Below, piece after piece: positions 41,429 to 52,022 of a stretch of DNA of 64,000 bases. The notes below the pieces were generated by a model. The model ran no database searches. It saw nothing but the letters and a program-made list of their open reading frames with translations, and was not told the DNA's origin. Position numbers and translations under genes: made by a program. Numbering within the stretch: the first letter of the stretch is position 1; each line of letters opens with the position of its first letter. This DNA comes from Microbulbifer sp. YPW16 (GTDB taxonomy: Bacteria > Pseudomonadota > Gammaproteobacteria > Pseudomonadales > Cellvibrionaceae). The stretch spans positions 124,001 through 188,000 of the forward strand of contig NZ_CP089928.1 of the NCBI RefSeq assembly GCF_021290385.1. Reading direction: 5' to 3'.

Positions 41429-42694
41429 TCAGATGTCGACGCGCATGCCGACCGCAATCACATCACCGGCGAACGCCGCACCCAGCGAGTTACTGTCATC
41501 GATGGTGTTTTCCGTATACAGCTTGACACGGTCGCTCCAGCGATACTGGAAGCCGATGAAATACTTTTTAAGCTCGAACAGGTCCTCGTCGATCAGCGCC
41601 TCCTCGAAACCGGGATCATCGGAGCGCAGGATATTGTGGCCGAAATAGAACGAGTAGCAGTCCTTGAGGCCCCAGGTGTAGGTAAAGATGGACTCACTGC
41701 CTTCGGCATCGAAGAAGTTGGTAATGCCCTCGGTGGAGCCCTCCGGGGCCAGCTCATTGTTCTGCGAGCGCTGGGCCACAACCCCGGCGTAGAGGCCTTC
41801 CTGGTAGGGCCCTTTGCCGTATTGAAATCCGGCGATCAGGGCCCAGGAGTTACTGCTGGCACCGATACTGAAGTCGGTCCTTATCAGGATCGGATTGAGG
41901 GGGTCGGTAATATCGAACACGCGCCCGCGCGTGGTTTCCAGGTCAATCTTCACGCGGTTATAGGCCGCGCCGAGTGTGAGGCCGTCGCCGACATCGGCCG
42001 TATACTGGAGTGAAATCGAGTGTCCCAGCCCGAATTCACAGTCTCCCTCCGGGCACTCCAGCAGCAGGTCTTCGCCGACCACGTTCTCTACTCTGACATC
42101 AATCGGGGCGGTGTGGGCCTGGTATTGCAGGCCAATCTTCATTTCGCCGCCCAGGCCGGCCCAGCTCTTGTGCCAGGTGATGGCGCTGTCGGCGCGACCG
42201 GTGCCGAGGATGCCGCCATCGCTGCCCAGCGAGAAGGCACCGCTGGCAAGGCCACCGGAAATCTCATACCAGTCGGTATAGCCAGCGACATCGTAATAGA
42301 CGGCCCATTGCTTGCCGGCGACGAAGTCACCCCAGTGTTCGTGCTTGGCGAATACATGGCCCTGGCGGATAAACAGCGACCGACCGCGATCGCCCAGGCC
42401 CGCCTGTTGGTCACCGGCGATGATCAGCGGTTGCCCCGCCGAGATCGCATTGACCCCCCACTCTGCATTGAAACCGACATTCCAGTCCTTGTAGGCAGAG
42501 GTATTGAGGCCCAGGCGAATGCGGTTGAAGCCATCATCCAGAAAGGTGTTGCCATCGGTATTGATCTGGTTTGCGCTGAAATACCCGGAAATAAACAGCG
42601 TGACCTCATCCGATTCGTAAACCGGGACTGCGTTCGCCAGGCTTGCGCCGAGCAGGGTGACACCGGCGATACCGGTTGCTATATGCTTGTACAT
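41429..42694 (-). CDS. Outer-membrane porin (general, Gram-negative type)
   Basis: A 421-residue beta-barrel protein. The signal peptide is MYKHIATGIAGVTLLGASLANA. The mature part is built of amphipathic beta strands with aromatic ends (VTLFISGYFSANQI, FNRIRLGLNTSAYKDW, YFIGFQYRWSDRVKLYTEN) and ends in a short strand VGMRVDI. It looks like a trimeric 16-strand porin. The start ATG at 42694 precedes the signal peptide; an ATG at 42751 adds 19 unlikely residues. Substrate unknown. Confidence 0.82.
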   Translation of the reverse strand: MYKHIATGIAGVTLLGASLANAVPVYESDEVTLFISGYFSANQINTDGNTFLDDGFNRIRLGLNTSAYKDWNVGFNAEWGVNAISAGQPLIIAGDQQAGLGDRGRSLFIRQGHVFAKHEHWGDFVAGKQWAVYYDVAGYTDWYEISGGLASGAFSLGSDGGILGTGRADSAITWHKSWAGLGGEMKIGLQYQAHTAPIDVRVENVVGEDLLLECPEGDCEFGLGHSISLQYTADVGDGLTLGAAYNRVKIDLETTRGRVFDITDPLNPILIRTDFSIGASSNSWALIAGFQYGKGPYQEGLYAGVVAQRSQNNELAPEGSTEGITNFFDAEGSESIFTYTWGLKDCYSFYFGHNILRSDDPGFEEALIDEDLFELKKYFIGFQYRWSDRVKLYTENTIDDSNSLGAAFAGDVIAVGMRVDI

Positions 42695-42865
42695 CCTAAG
42701 TCCACGATATCCATGTGGTGATTCACAGTGCATTGCACTGCGATTGGTCATTGAAAAATAGCCCAGTAAGCTGAAACCACAGTCCTAAATAGTTAAACTG
42801 GCGCCCAACTGACGGCTACTGCCTTGTTTTGGTTGAGCGAACTGAACCCGGGAGCTGAAAAAAAC

Positions 42866-43492
42866 GTGACTGGCACGCAAAACGATACCCGTCGCCTGTT
42901 CGGGCTGACCGTACGCAAGAACGCCCATCCGGATATGCGCCGCCTGCGGCGTGAAGCCGGTGACCCCACCCTGCACGGCAACAAGTTCTGGAAGAGTTCC
43001 TGCCTCACCATGGACTACCTCAAGCGCCATCCCCTCAGGAAGGGCGCACGTGTGCTGGACCTGGGATGTGGCTGGGGGCTGGGTGGAATCTTCTGTGCAA
43101 AGCAGTTTTCTGCTGATGTGACTGGTCTGGATGCGGATCCCAGCGTATTCCCCTTTGTCGACTATCATGCAGAGTTGAATGGGGTCGATGTCAAAACCTG
43201 GCGCTGCCGTTACGAGAAAGTCACTGAAAAGGACCTTGCCGCCTTTGACGCGATCATCGGGACGGACATCTGTTTCTGGGACAAGCTGGAGGCGCCACTC
43301 TTCAACCTGACGCGCCGGGCATTGCGGGCCGGCGTGGAGAGGGTGGTCCTGGTGGATCCCGGCCGCTCACCGTTCCGGCGACTGGCGGAGCGCGCACAGG
43401 ACAAGCTGGGGGCGGATTACCGGGAATGGCAGGTCAGCAGGCCGATGAAGGCCAGCGGCTGCATCATGGTTGCCGGTGAAGCCGGGAGTTAA
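42866..43492 (+). CDS. Class I SAM-dependent methyltransferase
   Basis: A 208-residue protein with the SAM motif [19 protein letters not shown], then [14 protein letters not shown] and a later [13 protein letters not shown] that resembles the motif II-IV arrangement of protein lysine methyltransferases of the ETFB-KMT/METTL20 group. Target unknown. A GTG at 42866 with GGGAG ten bases upstream was chosen; an in-frame TTG lies at 42824. Followed 40 bases later by msrA, same strand. Confidence 0.78.
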   Translation: MTGTQNDTRRLFGLTVRKNAHPDMRRLRREAGDPTLHGNKFWKSSCLTMDYLKRHPLRKGARVLDLGCGWGLGGIFCAKQFSADVTGLDADPSVFPFVDYHAELNGVDVKTWRCRYEKVTEKDLAAFDAIIGTDICFWDKLEAPLFNLTRRALRAGVERVVLVDPGRSPFRRLAERAQDKLGADYREWQVSRPMKASGCIMVAGEAGS

Positions 43493-43532
43493 GATTTACC
43501 AGGGCCAGCCGGCCCGGAGAGGTGGAGAGACG

Positions 43533-44162
43533 ATGCAATACGACAAGTTCAAGATGCCCTGCGCGGACCAGATACTGCCGGGCCGCAAAGAGCCCATGGA
43601 CATCACCGGGATTCATTTCGTCAACGACAAACCCATGAAGGGACCATTTCCCGAGGGAATGCAACAGGCCATTTTTGGCATGGGGTGTTTCTGGGGGGCC
43701 GAGCGCCTGTTCTGGGAAATCGACGGAGTGTACGTCACAGCTGCCGGATATGCGGACGGCTGTACCGAGAACCCGAATTACAAGGAAGTCTGCAGCGGCC
43801 GCACCGGCCATGCCGAGGTGGTACTGGTAGTGTTTGACCCGGACAAGGTGAGCTACGCGCACCTGCTGAAGCGCTTCTGGGAAGAGCATGACCCCACCCA
43901 GGGTATGCGCCAGGGCAATGACCTGGGTACCCAGTACCGCTCCTGTATTTTCTGTTTCGACGAAACCCAGCTGGAACAGGCGAAGAAGTCGAAAGAGAAG
44001 TTCCAGGCGGCCCTGCAAGACAAGGGGTATGACGAAATCACCACGGAAATCGCCATGGCGCCGGAATTCTATTACGCAGAGGAGGAGCACCAGCAATACC
44101 TGGCGAAGAACCCCGAGGGTTACTGCGGCCTGGCGGGTACCGGCGCCTGCCTGATTCGCTAA
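43533..44162 (+). CDS. msrA: Peptide-methionine (S)-S-oxide reductase
   Basis: A 209-residue MsrA. The catalytic Cys52 is in [14 protein letters not shown]; substrate-pocket residues follow in [26 protein letters not shown], and resolving cysteines are near the end ([13 protein letters not shown], Cys198 and Cys206). It reduces methionine-S-sulfoxide in proteins, repairing oxidative damage. The start at 43533 has GGAGAG upstream. Convergent with the sulfurtransferase gene. Confidence 0.95.
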   Translation: MQYDKFKMPCADQILPGRKEPMDITGIHFVNDKPMKGPFPEGMQQAIFGMGCFWGAERLFWEIDGVYVTAAGYADGCTENPNYKEVCSGRTGHAEVVLVVFDPDKVSYAHLLKRFWEEHDPTQGMRQGNDLGTQYRSCIFCFDETQLEQAKKSKEKFQAALQDKGYDEITTEIAMAPEFYYAEEEHQQYLAKNPEGYCGLAGTGACLIR

Positions 44163-44265
44163 GGTTTTTCCATAGCCTGATGAGTGGCCGACGCGGCCGG
44201 CCCCGATGCGACCAGCAGGGTGCCGGCCGCTTCTGTTTTGGGGCTGGGCGGGCCGCTACCCGGCG

Positions 44266-45111
44266 TCAGCCGGCCTCATGGGAAGTGGGATGCAGTATGT
44301 GGGCGCACCAGTCGCTCCAGCTGCCCGGGTACAGGCGTGCATCGTCCCGACCGATGAGATGCAGGGACAGCAGGTTGACGCAGGCGGTGACGCCGGAGCC
44401 GCAGTAGCAGATCAGTGGCTCATCGGAACGGACGTCCTGCCAATGCTCCCTGAGCGCCCGTGGCGATTTCAGTCTGCCGTCCTCCCCGGTGTTTTCCTGC
44501 CAGGGTTTGTTGATGGCGGAGGGGATATGGCCCGCCACCGGGTCCATGGGCTCGTCAGTGCCGTCGAAGCGCGCCGGGTCCCGGGCATCCACCAGTTGCC
44601 AGGCGGGGTTGGCCAGGCCCGAGTAGATCTCCCAGTGGTCGGCGACCGCGGCGGGATCCGGGCTGGGGGCAAAGGTGCCATGGGGCACCGGTTGCGCCTC
44701 GCCGCTTTCCACCGGCAGGCCGGCATCGCGCCAGGCCGAGAAACCGCCATTCAGCACAGATACCCGCCCCAGCCCGAAAAAGCGCAACAGCCACCAGGCG
44801 CGCGCGGCAAAAGCCAGGCGCTGGTCGTCGTAGACCACCACACGGGAATCGGCACTGATCCCGAGCCGGCGGGCAACCTCGGCAAATTGCTCTACCGAGG
44901 GCAGGGGGTGACGGCCACCATAGCGCTCGTGCGGCCCGGAGAGGTCCCCGTGCAGGCTCGCATACTGGGCCCGCGGGATATGGGACTGCGCAAACCAGCC
45001 CTGGCCGGCATCCGGTTGGGCGAGGTCGTAACGGCAGTCAAGGATAACGAGTTCGGGATCCTTGAGGAGATCCGACAGTTCGGCAACTTCGATAACGGCC
45101 TGGGTATTCAT
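44266..45111 (-). CDS. sseA: 3-mercaptopyruvate/thiosulfate sulfurtransferase
   Basis: A 281-residue tandem rhodanese. The N-terminal inactive domain has VILDCRYDLAQPDAG and HIPRAQYASLHGDLSGP; the C-terminal domain has the catalytic Cys237 in the loop CGSGVTA, which fits the CGSGVT[AS] signature of 3-mercaptopyruvate sulfurtransferases. It moves sulfur from 3-mercaptopyruvate to cyanide or thiols. Stands alone, reading away from the DcaP-type porin gene on the same strand. Confidence 0.92.
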   Translation of the reverse strand: MNTQAVIEVAELSDLLKDPELVILDCRYDLAQPDAGQGWFAQSHIPRAQYASLHGDLSGPHERYGGRHPLPSVEQFAEVARRLGISADSRVVVYDDQRLAFAARAWWLLRFFGLGRVSVLNGGFSAWRDAGLPVESGEAQPVPHGTFAPSPDPAAVADHWEIYSGLANPAWQLVDARDPARFDGTDEPMDPVAGHIPSAINKPWQENTGEDGRLKSPRALREHWQDVRSDEPLICYCGSGVTACVNLLSLHLIGRDDARLYPGSWSDWCAHILHPTSHEAG

Positions 45112-45323
45112 CTTCCGTAACGTCTTTGTATTGTTATGAGGTAGAAATTACGGACAAACGGTGGCCGTGTCCAGCCTCTAGCGGATGACAGTTGGCGGGG
45201 TAAAGACGGCGCTGAGCCAAGCGGCTCCAGTTGCCGCGGAATGGAGCCAGCTGGGTGATGCGGGGGGCATCCCGCGAGGCAGCCGGGCTGCGCCGGGTCC
45301 TGGCTGGTGCTCGCGGGGGCAAG

Positions 45324-46574
45324 TCAGTCTCCAACGAGGTCCATATTGAATTTGTACTTGAAGGAAAACTGCAGGCGCCAGTCCTCCGAGCGAAAATCGT
45401 CCCGGGCCTCGCGGTCGGCCCAGATCAGTTCCGGGCCCAGGATTACACTCTTCACCGGGTGGTACAGCAGGTTGATGGACGCATACTCACCCTGTTCATA
45501 GGCCCGCTCCAGCTGGCCATCGGTATTGTTGATGTCGAGACCCGACCAGCCGACGCTAGTCGTCCAGTTGTCGTTCCAGTCAATGTCCAGGTATGCCATG
45601 AGTCCCAGCATCGGCAGTGGCTCACCGGTGAGAGGGGTTACCGGGTTGTTGAAGTTTTCCACCACGCCGATGTCCGCGGGCGCATCATTCATATAGCTCT
45701 GTATGCCTTCCCCGTAAGTTGCACTCAGGTTTAGCTCGGTATAATCCATCTTGATACTGCCGGAGAAGTTGATGCCCCAGCCGGTCACATCGCCGTCCAG
45801 GTCAAACTCACTATTCGGTGAATTCTGCCATTCGATCCGGCGGGCGAGGGCGGCCATCTGGAAGTGGCCCCAGTGGGTCGATTGTCGGTACTGGGCGGTA
45901 ACGTCCGGAAGGCGGAAATGCCCCACAACGCCCTCTAGCTGGATAAATTCGTCGTAGTCGCTCTCGTCCCGGGTTGCCCCGGGGCGTTCCAGCGCCACTG
46001 CAAAATGCGAATCACCGTCCCTCCAGGGAGTCCAGCGAAGCTGGACATTGCGGAAGAAAGGAATGCCGTTGGGGCCCCACTTCTCTACCACATTGGGGAA
46101 TATCGAGGAGTCCATGAACAGGGTCCAGGTCTGGCCTGCGCCCACCTGGCAGAATTCCGCCCAGCCATGGCGAAAACGGAAGGTGGTCTCCCCGACATTG
46201 CTGCCGGAACCAAAAAGTTCGTATTCAAACCAGGTCTTTACCTCGCCACAACGGGTTTGCCAGTTTCCCTTGAAGCCCATGCGTGTCTGCCGCACGCTGG
46301 CATAGAAATTTCCATCCGGTGGGAATTCATCCTCGAACGCTGGCAATTTGGTAGGCCGCATGACATCAAACCAGTCGTCTGCTGTCTGGTTCTTTTCGTA
46401 TCCCATATCCAGCTGGATAGTGGTGTAGAGGTTGAGGTGTGGCTTGCCGAACAGCTCACCGCCGTCCTGTGCGGCAGAGACCGGTGCTGTTAACCATGCA
46501 AGTGCCAGGAATATTGCCGGCCGCAGTCGCAGTCCTTGCCGGGGGAAGGCAGCGTCAGGTTGTAAAGCTCTCAT
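45324..46574 (-). CDS. DcaP-type outer-membrane porin
   Basis: A 416-residue beta-barrel. The signal sequence contains LRPAIFLALAWLTAPVSAAQ; the mature protein shows FYASVRQTRMGFKGNW, KTWFEYELFG, FRFRHGWAEF, GQTWTLFMD and the ending LQFSFKYKFNMDLVGD, a pattern shared with DcaP trimeric porins, which admit small negatively charged dicarboxylates. It lies 121 bases after the periplasmic amidohydrolase gene on the same strand, suggesting that porin and enzyme handle the same substrate. The start has GGAAG just upstream. Confidence 0.82.
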   Translation of the reverse strand: MRALQPDAAFPRQGLRLRPAIFLALAWLTAPVSAAQDGGELFGKPHLNLYTTIQLDMGYEKNQTADDWFDVMRPTKLPAFEDEFPPDGNFYASVRQTRMGFKGNWQTRCGEVKTWFEYELFGSGSNVGETTFRFRHGWAEFCQVGAGQTWTLFMDSSIFPNVVEKWGPNGIPFFRNVQLRWTPWRDGDSHFAVALERPGATRDESDYDEFIQLEGVVGHFRLPDVTAQYRQSTHWGHFQMAALARRIEWQNSPNSEFDLDGDVTGWGINFSGSIKMDYTELNLSATYGEGIQSYMNDAPADIGVVENFNNPVTPLTGEPLPMLGLMAYLDIDWNDNWTTSVGWSGLDINNTDGQLERAYEQGEYASINLLYHPVKSVILGPELIWADREARDDFRSEDWRLQFSFKYKFNMDLVGD

Positions 46575-46695
46575 GAATCTTCCGTGATCATTGCCGGGTG
46601 TGGACCGGGGCCATTCCCGGCCCCTGTCGGGTGGAAGCTGCCCCGGAAGCGGGACAGTCAGCAGTTGCAGGTGCGTACGCAGGTAACAGGGCGTT

Positions 46696-47820
46696 TCACT
46701 GCTTTACGTTTTTCTCTTCCCAGGCGCGCACCTTGCGCCGGCCTTCATTGAAAATACGCTCGTAGTTGCCCTTGGTAATCTTCTCTTTCGCTTCCGGTGT
46801 GAGCTTGTCCCAGACCGGATTGTACTTTTCATAGACCGCTTTCTGCGCTTCGATGGAGTCGGGGGCAACCACATCGGAACCGAACAGGAACCGGTCGGGA
46901 TACTTGTTGAGAAGGTCTGCTGTTTTCTGTACAGCCTCTGGAGTCTCCGTGGCGTACTTGGCCACTTCATCCCAGGAAATATCGATATTCACGTGCTTCA
47001 TCTTGGGATTGGTGACAATCTTTTCCGCGATCGCAAGCTGGTCCTTGATTGGCCTCACCACACGCCCCAGTCCCATATGGGCCCAGATAATGGTTGTCTC
47101 CGGGTGGCGCTCAAAAAGGGCCTTTAACTGCTTCAGGGCAAAGGGTTCCTTGCCCGGCTTGGGAAATGGCGTATTGATATCGTTGTGGAGGATGACCACC
47201 AGGCCGGTCTCCCCGGCAAAGTCGAAAATTTTGTCGAGCGCGGGGTCCGTGAGGCTGGCGGTATCGCCCGCGACCTTGGACGATACAAACTCCTTGTGGA
47301 TGGTGAATTCCCCGATCCCGGAAAATACGCCCGGGTAGGTTTCCAGCACGCGGCGGATGTGGTCGGCAGCGTACATGTCTGCCGGGTTGAAGCCGGTGAT
47401 CATGGGGTCGAGCCGGGCCTTCTGCTCGTCCGAGAGGCTGTTATAGGCCTCGGCAATGTGGGCGTCGGTGAAGGAGTAGTAATACAGGGGTGAGTCCGAC
47501 TCGAGGTAATAGGTTGGTGCTGTCTCGCCGGTATTCTCGTAAGACCAGGTTTGCTGCAGCGGAATCCCGAACAGCGTAGAGCGCCCGACAGTGTCACCCA
47601 TTATGTCCAGGTAATCGTCAATATCGGTGCCTTCCTGAACGTAGTTGGTCAGGTGGAAATGGGAATCGTGGAAGAGGGCATCTTCGGGAACACTATTGTC
47701 CTGCCCTGTGGCTCCACTGGCGAGCAGTGTCGCGAGACAGAGGGCTACACAGGGAGCCGGTCCCTGCCTGTGGATTGTCCGGAGGAAGGTGCCAAGGTTG
47801 CCACTTGAAACACGCGCCAT
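46696..47820 (-). CDS. Exported amidohydrolase (amidohydrolase 2 family)
   Basis: A 374-residue TIM-barrel hydrolase with a signal peptide (CVALCLATLLASGATGQ). Metal ligands appear as HFH in DSHFHLTN, His in LVVILHNDIN, His in IIWAHMGLGRV, and Asp in FLFGSDVVAPD, matching PF04909. The family contains decarboxylases and lactone hydrolases, but few are periplasmic. Cotranscription with the DcaP porin (next gene, 121 bases) suggests degradation of a small acidic compound that enters through that porin. GGAG lies before the start. Confidence 0.85.
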   Translation of the reverse strand: MARVSSGNLGTFLRTIHRQGPAPCVALCLATLLASGATGQDNSVPEDALFHDSHFHLTNYVQEGTDIDDYLDIMGDTVGRSTLFGIPLQQTWSYENTGETAPTYYLESDSPLYYYSFTDAHIAEAYNSLSDEQKARLDPMITGFNPADMYAADHIRRVLETYPGVFSGIGEFTIHKEFVSSKVAGDTASLTDPALDKIFDFAGETGLVVILHNDINTPFPKPGKEPFALKQLKALFERHPETTIIWAHMGLGRVVRPIKDQLAIAEKIVTNPKMKHVNIDISWDEVAKYATETPEAVQKTADLLNKYPDRFLFGSDVVAPDSIEAQKAVYEKYNPVWDKLTPEAKEKITKGNYERIFNEGRRKVRAWEEKNVKQ

Positions 47821-48002
47821 ATGAAATTCTCCAATGCTCGTCGAGGCGACTGGTAACGGTAACCGGGCAGAGAGTCCTGACAGGAAACCCCGTTTAGTCT
47901 AGAAGGCTGGGGCGCATGGGCGTGGCAGGGGCCGACAACTTCGATATCGTTTCCCCGTGGGGGCGAAGGGAAAGAACGGGGGAAGGTAGGGGCGGAAAGA
48001 TA

Positions 48003-48026
48003 GCGGCGACACCTCTGGTGCGCCGC
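48003..48026 (-). terminator. Possible terminator after the lipoprotein hydrolase gene
   Basis: A 10-bp stem with one bulged base (GCGGCG-A-CACC against GGTG-CGCCGC) and a 3-base loop lies just past the hydrolase stop on the minus strand, followed by TATCTTT. The T run is weak, so termination is only likely. Confidence 0.5.
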
Positions 48027-48036
48027 CCCGGGACAA

Positions 48037-49734
48037 TTACTGCGCAGCAGGTGTTTCCTGCGACACCGCGTCGCTACGGCTGCCGGGATCCGCCGGAGAG
48101 GTCCCGTCGGTAGCCTGGCCGGTTGCCTGTTCCGGCGGCTCTGCGAGCGGATTCTCCCCGTTGTCGCCCGGGTGCTCCTCGGGTTGCACGGGAGCCTTTT
48201 CCGCTGCGAGTTCCTCCTGGCGGCACTGGGCAACCCCCTCTGTGGCGTCGTTGCCTGGGTTGTCGAGGAAGCGGGCGGCGGCGCTCTCGGCGCAGTTACT
48301 GGCGGAGATCACATCATGGGCGAGTTTCGGGAACAGCAGCCACTGGTGATTGGGCAGTTCCTGCCGGGCCTCGTCCGCATCCGCGGCATCCAGCACCGGG
48401 TCCAGGGCGCCGTGCAGTACCAGGGCCGGTAACGGTGTGCGGATCGGCCTGGACTCGTCCAGTGGTGCCGAGGGAATGGCCCAGATCCGGCACTGTACCT
48501 GCAGGAGGTCGACATCGGCGCGCACAGCGCCACCGAGGATGCCCGATTCTGCCGCTTCTGCCCGTGCCCGGTCGAAATTAACGAACGGCGCCTCCTCGTG
48601 GCAGAAATGGCTCACCCCGGCGGCATCCCCGAAATAGGGGTCCAGCAGGATGTTCATGAATTTGCCGATCGCCTCTTTTACCGGGGCATTGTTGCCGTTT
48701 TCCAGCCCCTCGATCACTCGCGGCAGTTCCGGGTAGAAGCTCTCATCGTACAGGGCCTGGAACAGGACCCGCAGCAGCCGCTGGCCGGTCAGTACGAACG
48801 GGTATTCCTCCTCGGAGTAGAGATGCCGGATATCAATCTTGCGTGGATTCTCGTCCAGGGTCTGCACCAGGCTTTCCAGGCGGCGTTGCAGGTCCGGATA
48901 GCGGCTGTTGCACTGCTTGTCCTCGCGGCAGAAATCCAGGCCCCGCTGGTACGCTTCCAGGGTGTCTGCAGGCAACTGCTGGGTGTACTTGATTTCCGGG
49001 AATACGGCGCTGTTCAGCACCAGCGCACGCACCGACTGGGGGAAGTCCCGGGCCACGGTAAGGGCGTAGCGGGAGGCGTAGGAGACCCCGTACAGGTTGA
49101 GCTTGTCGAGATCCAGCTGTTGGCGCAGGGCATCCACATCGCGGGCCACATTGGCGCTGTGGTACTGGGCCAGGTCAGCCTGCTCGCTGAGCCGGCTGTA
49201 GCAGCGCTCCATGCTGAAGGTGAAGACCCGGGCCTCCTCATCCCGCGACAGGTGGCGCTGGAAAGCGGTCTCCGCATCCCGGATAAACTCGTCACAGGTC
49301 AGCCGGGGCCGGGCCATGCCCGTGCCGCGGGGGTCCATCACGATCAGGTCGCGGCCATCGTCGACCGTCATCTCGGCATAGTTGATCCACAACCACTCGG
49401 AGGCGTTTTCAGGTTCCAGCCCCAGTGCCGCACCGGGGCCCCCCGCGCCGAGGTGGAGTAGTGGAAGCTTGTCGGGATCCGGCTCGAAAGCGACAAACCG
49501 CACCACCGGGAACTGGATCCGTCGACCGGCCGGCTCAGCGTAGTCCTCCGGTACTTCCATCATGAAGCACTGTGCCAGGGGCCAGTCGCCATCGGTCTCG
49601 AACCAGCAGGGCTTGGGGACCAGTCGAGTGGGCTCTTCGCCCACGGCGGCCGTGCGCGGGTCGCGTTCGCAGGCCCAGAGCGTAGCGCACATCAGCAGCG
49701 CCAGGGCTGCCCTGGCAATACGGAGTTCAGTCAA
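48037..49734 (-). CDS. Lipoprotein alpha/beta hydrolase, TAP-like C-terminal domain
   Basis: A 565-residue exported hydrolase. The N-terminus ALALLMCATLWAC carries a probable lipobox. The alpha/beta hydrolase core has the oxyanion region GGPGAALGLEP, an aspartate region VMDPRGTGMA, the nucleophile Ser in YGVSYASRYAL, the acid in HGALDPVLDA and His in KLAHDVISA; the family is tripeptidyl aminopeptidase (SlpD/TAP-like, prolyl aminopeptidase-like). The last 65 residues are a disordered Glu/Pro-rich tail. It starts at a TTG (49734) with AGGTGA upstream. It likely trims peptides in the periplasm. Confidence 0.85.
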   Translation of the reverse strand: MTELRIARAALALLMCATLWACERDPRTAAVGEEPTRLVPKPCWFETDGDWPLAQCFMMEVPEDYAEPAGRRIQFPVVRFVAFEPDPDKLPLLHLGAGGPGAALGLEPENASEWLWINYAEMTVDDGRDLIVMDPRGTGMARPRLTCDEFIRDAETAFQRHLSRDEEARVFTFSMERCYSRLSEQADLAQYHSANVARDVDALRQQLDLDKLNLYGVSYASRYALTVARDFPQSVRALVLNSAVFPEIKYTQQLPADTLEAYQRGLDFCREDKQCNSRYPDLQRRLESLVQTLDENPRKIDIRHLYSEEEYPFVLTGQRLLRVLFQALYDESFYPELPRVIEGLENGNNAPVKEAIGKFMNILLDPYFGDAAGVSHFCHEEAPFVNFDRARAEAAESGILGGAVRADVDLLQVQCRIWAIPSAPLDESRPIRTPLPALVLHGALDPVLDAADADEARQELPNHQWLLFPKLAHDVISASNCAESAAARFLDNPGNDATEGVAQCRQEELAAEKAPVQPEEHPGDNGENPLAEPPEQATGQATDGTSPADPGSRSDAVSQETPAAQ

Positions 49735-49781
49735 GCGTAGTCACCTGTAATCTACGGACCGGGGATTTCGGCCGGTTGCTT

Positions 49782-50399
49782 TCAATGGTTGCCGAACCGC
49801 GCAATAGGCGCGCTCAGGTTCCAGCGCAGGGCGGCCAGGCGGATACCCAGGGTAACCAGTACGGCGATGGCCACCACCGCCTCACCGGGAAGTTTACCGC
49901 TGGCGTCGAGTAACACCAGTGTTGCGGCACCGGAGAGCGCAGCGGTGGCATAGATTTCACGGCGCAACAGCAGGGGGATGTCACCTGCCAGGATGTCCCG
50001 GATCAGTCCGCCAAAGGTGCCGGTCATGACGCCCATGACAATGGCGATGGCGGGGCTATGGCCAAGGTCCAGGCCCTTCTGGGTGCCGATCACCACAAAC
50101 ACTGCCAGGCCCATGGCGTCGGCAATTTTCAGCAGCCGCATCGGCACCTGCAGGTAGCGGATCAGGTAAAAGCTGACCACTCCCGTACCCGCCGCCAGCC
50201 ACAGGTAGTGGCTCTCCTGCAGCCAGAAGACCGGGATATTGAGGATCATGTCGCGGGTGGTGCCACCGCCGGTAGCGGTGACACAGGCGAGCACCACTGC
50301 GCCGAACAGGTCCATCTGCTTGTGGCCGGCGGCGAGGACACCGGTAAAGGCAAAGACCACAATGCCGATAAGATCGAACCAGTACAGCAGTTGTTCCAT
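49782..50399 (-). CDS. TRIC family (UPF0126) cation channel
   Basis: A 205-residue protein with seven hydrophobic helices in two repeats. Repeat one has GIVVFAFTGVLAAGHK and ATGGGTTRDMIL; repeat two has GLAVFVVIGTQKG and GTFGGLIRDILAGDIP. The paired GGG(T)RD / GGLIRD motifs are the TRIC signature. Bacterial homologues conduct K+ and other monovalent cations in crystal-structure studies. The gene is 70 bases downstream of gcdH on the same strand. Confidence 0.93.
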   Translation of the reverse strand: MEQLLYWFDLIGIVVFAFTGVLAAGHKQMDLFGAVVLACVTATGGGTTRDMILNIPVFWLQESHYLWLAAGTGVVSFYLIRYLQVPMRLLKIADAMGLAVFVVIGTQKGLDLGHSPAIAIVMGVMTGTFGGLIRDILAGDIPLLLRREIYATAALSGAATLVLLDASGKLPGEAVVAIAVLVTLGIRLAALRWNLSAPIARFGNH

Positions 50400-50469
50400 T
50401 GGGAGGTGCCCGTGTTGAGAGTGCGCCTGCAGGCCGCCCGGGGGCGGCTACAGGCGCATCATACAGGCA

Positions 50470-51654
<1,185 letters not shown>

Positions 51655-52022
51655 TATTTGTCTCGTCTACCTTCGCTGTCGGTTGCTTCCGGGGCCGGCC
51701 CCGGGCATTGCTGCTTGCATGGTAATCAGTTGCACCATAATTGCCACGGGTAGGTCCGCGACCGGCGCCTGACTGGGCGGCCGCTAGTATGGCTATGGTC
51801 ATCCTTGCTGGAATTTGTGATCACTTTCCAGTGGTGGCCATGATACCGGAGTCCGCGGCAGAGGGCACTCCCCAGTTCCGGATGGAAAGGCCATTACCAC
51901 CCGAAGAACGTAGAGAGGAGCGAGAGCGGAAGGGTAAACAAGCGTAAATACGCTTGTCCGGGCGCCTGGCTGCGCAATAATTTCCCGGCTTTCGATTGAA
52001 TAACACAACTGGCGGACGTTTT
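51655..52022. other. Divergent promoter region between gcdH and the RND efflux operon
   Basis: About 370 bases. It contains the inverted repeat at 51938-51957 close to the efflux operon. A 69-codon frame on the plus strand (51741-51947) lacks family features and is not counted as a gene. No regulator gene is adjacent. Confidence 0.5.
51938..51957. promoter_or_regulatory. Inverted repeat ACAAGCGTA-AA-TACGCTTGT upstream of the efflux operon
   Basis: Perfect 9-base arms with a 2-base spacer, 65 bases before the efflux operon start at 52023. The symmetry is typical of TetR/MarR-type operators. No regulator lies next to it, so the cognate protein would have to be encoded elsewhere. Confidence 0.55.

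Noticed and set aside
51741-51947. 69-codon plus-strand frame between gcdH and the efflux operon
   Set aside because: No recognisable domain or signal; its end overlaps the inverted repeat in the promoter region.
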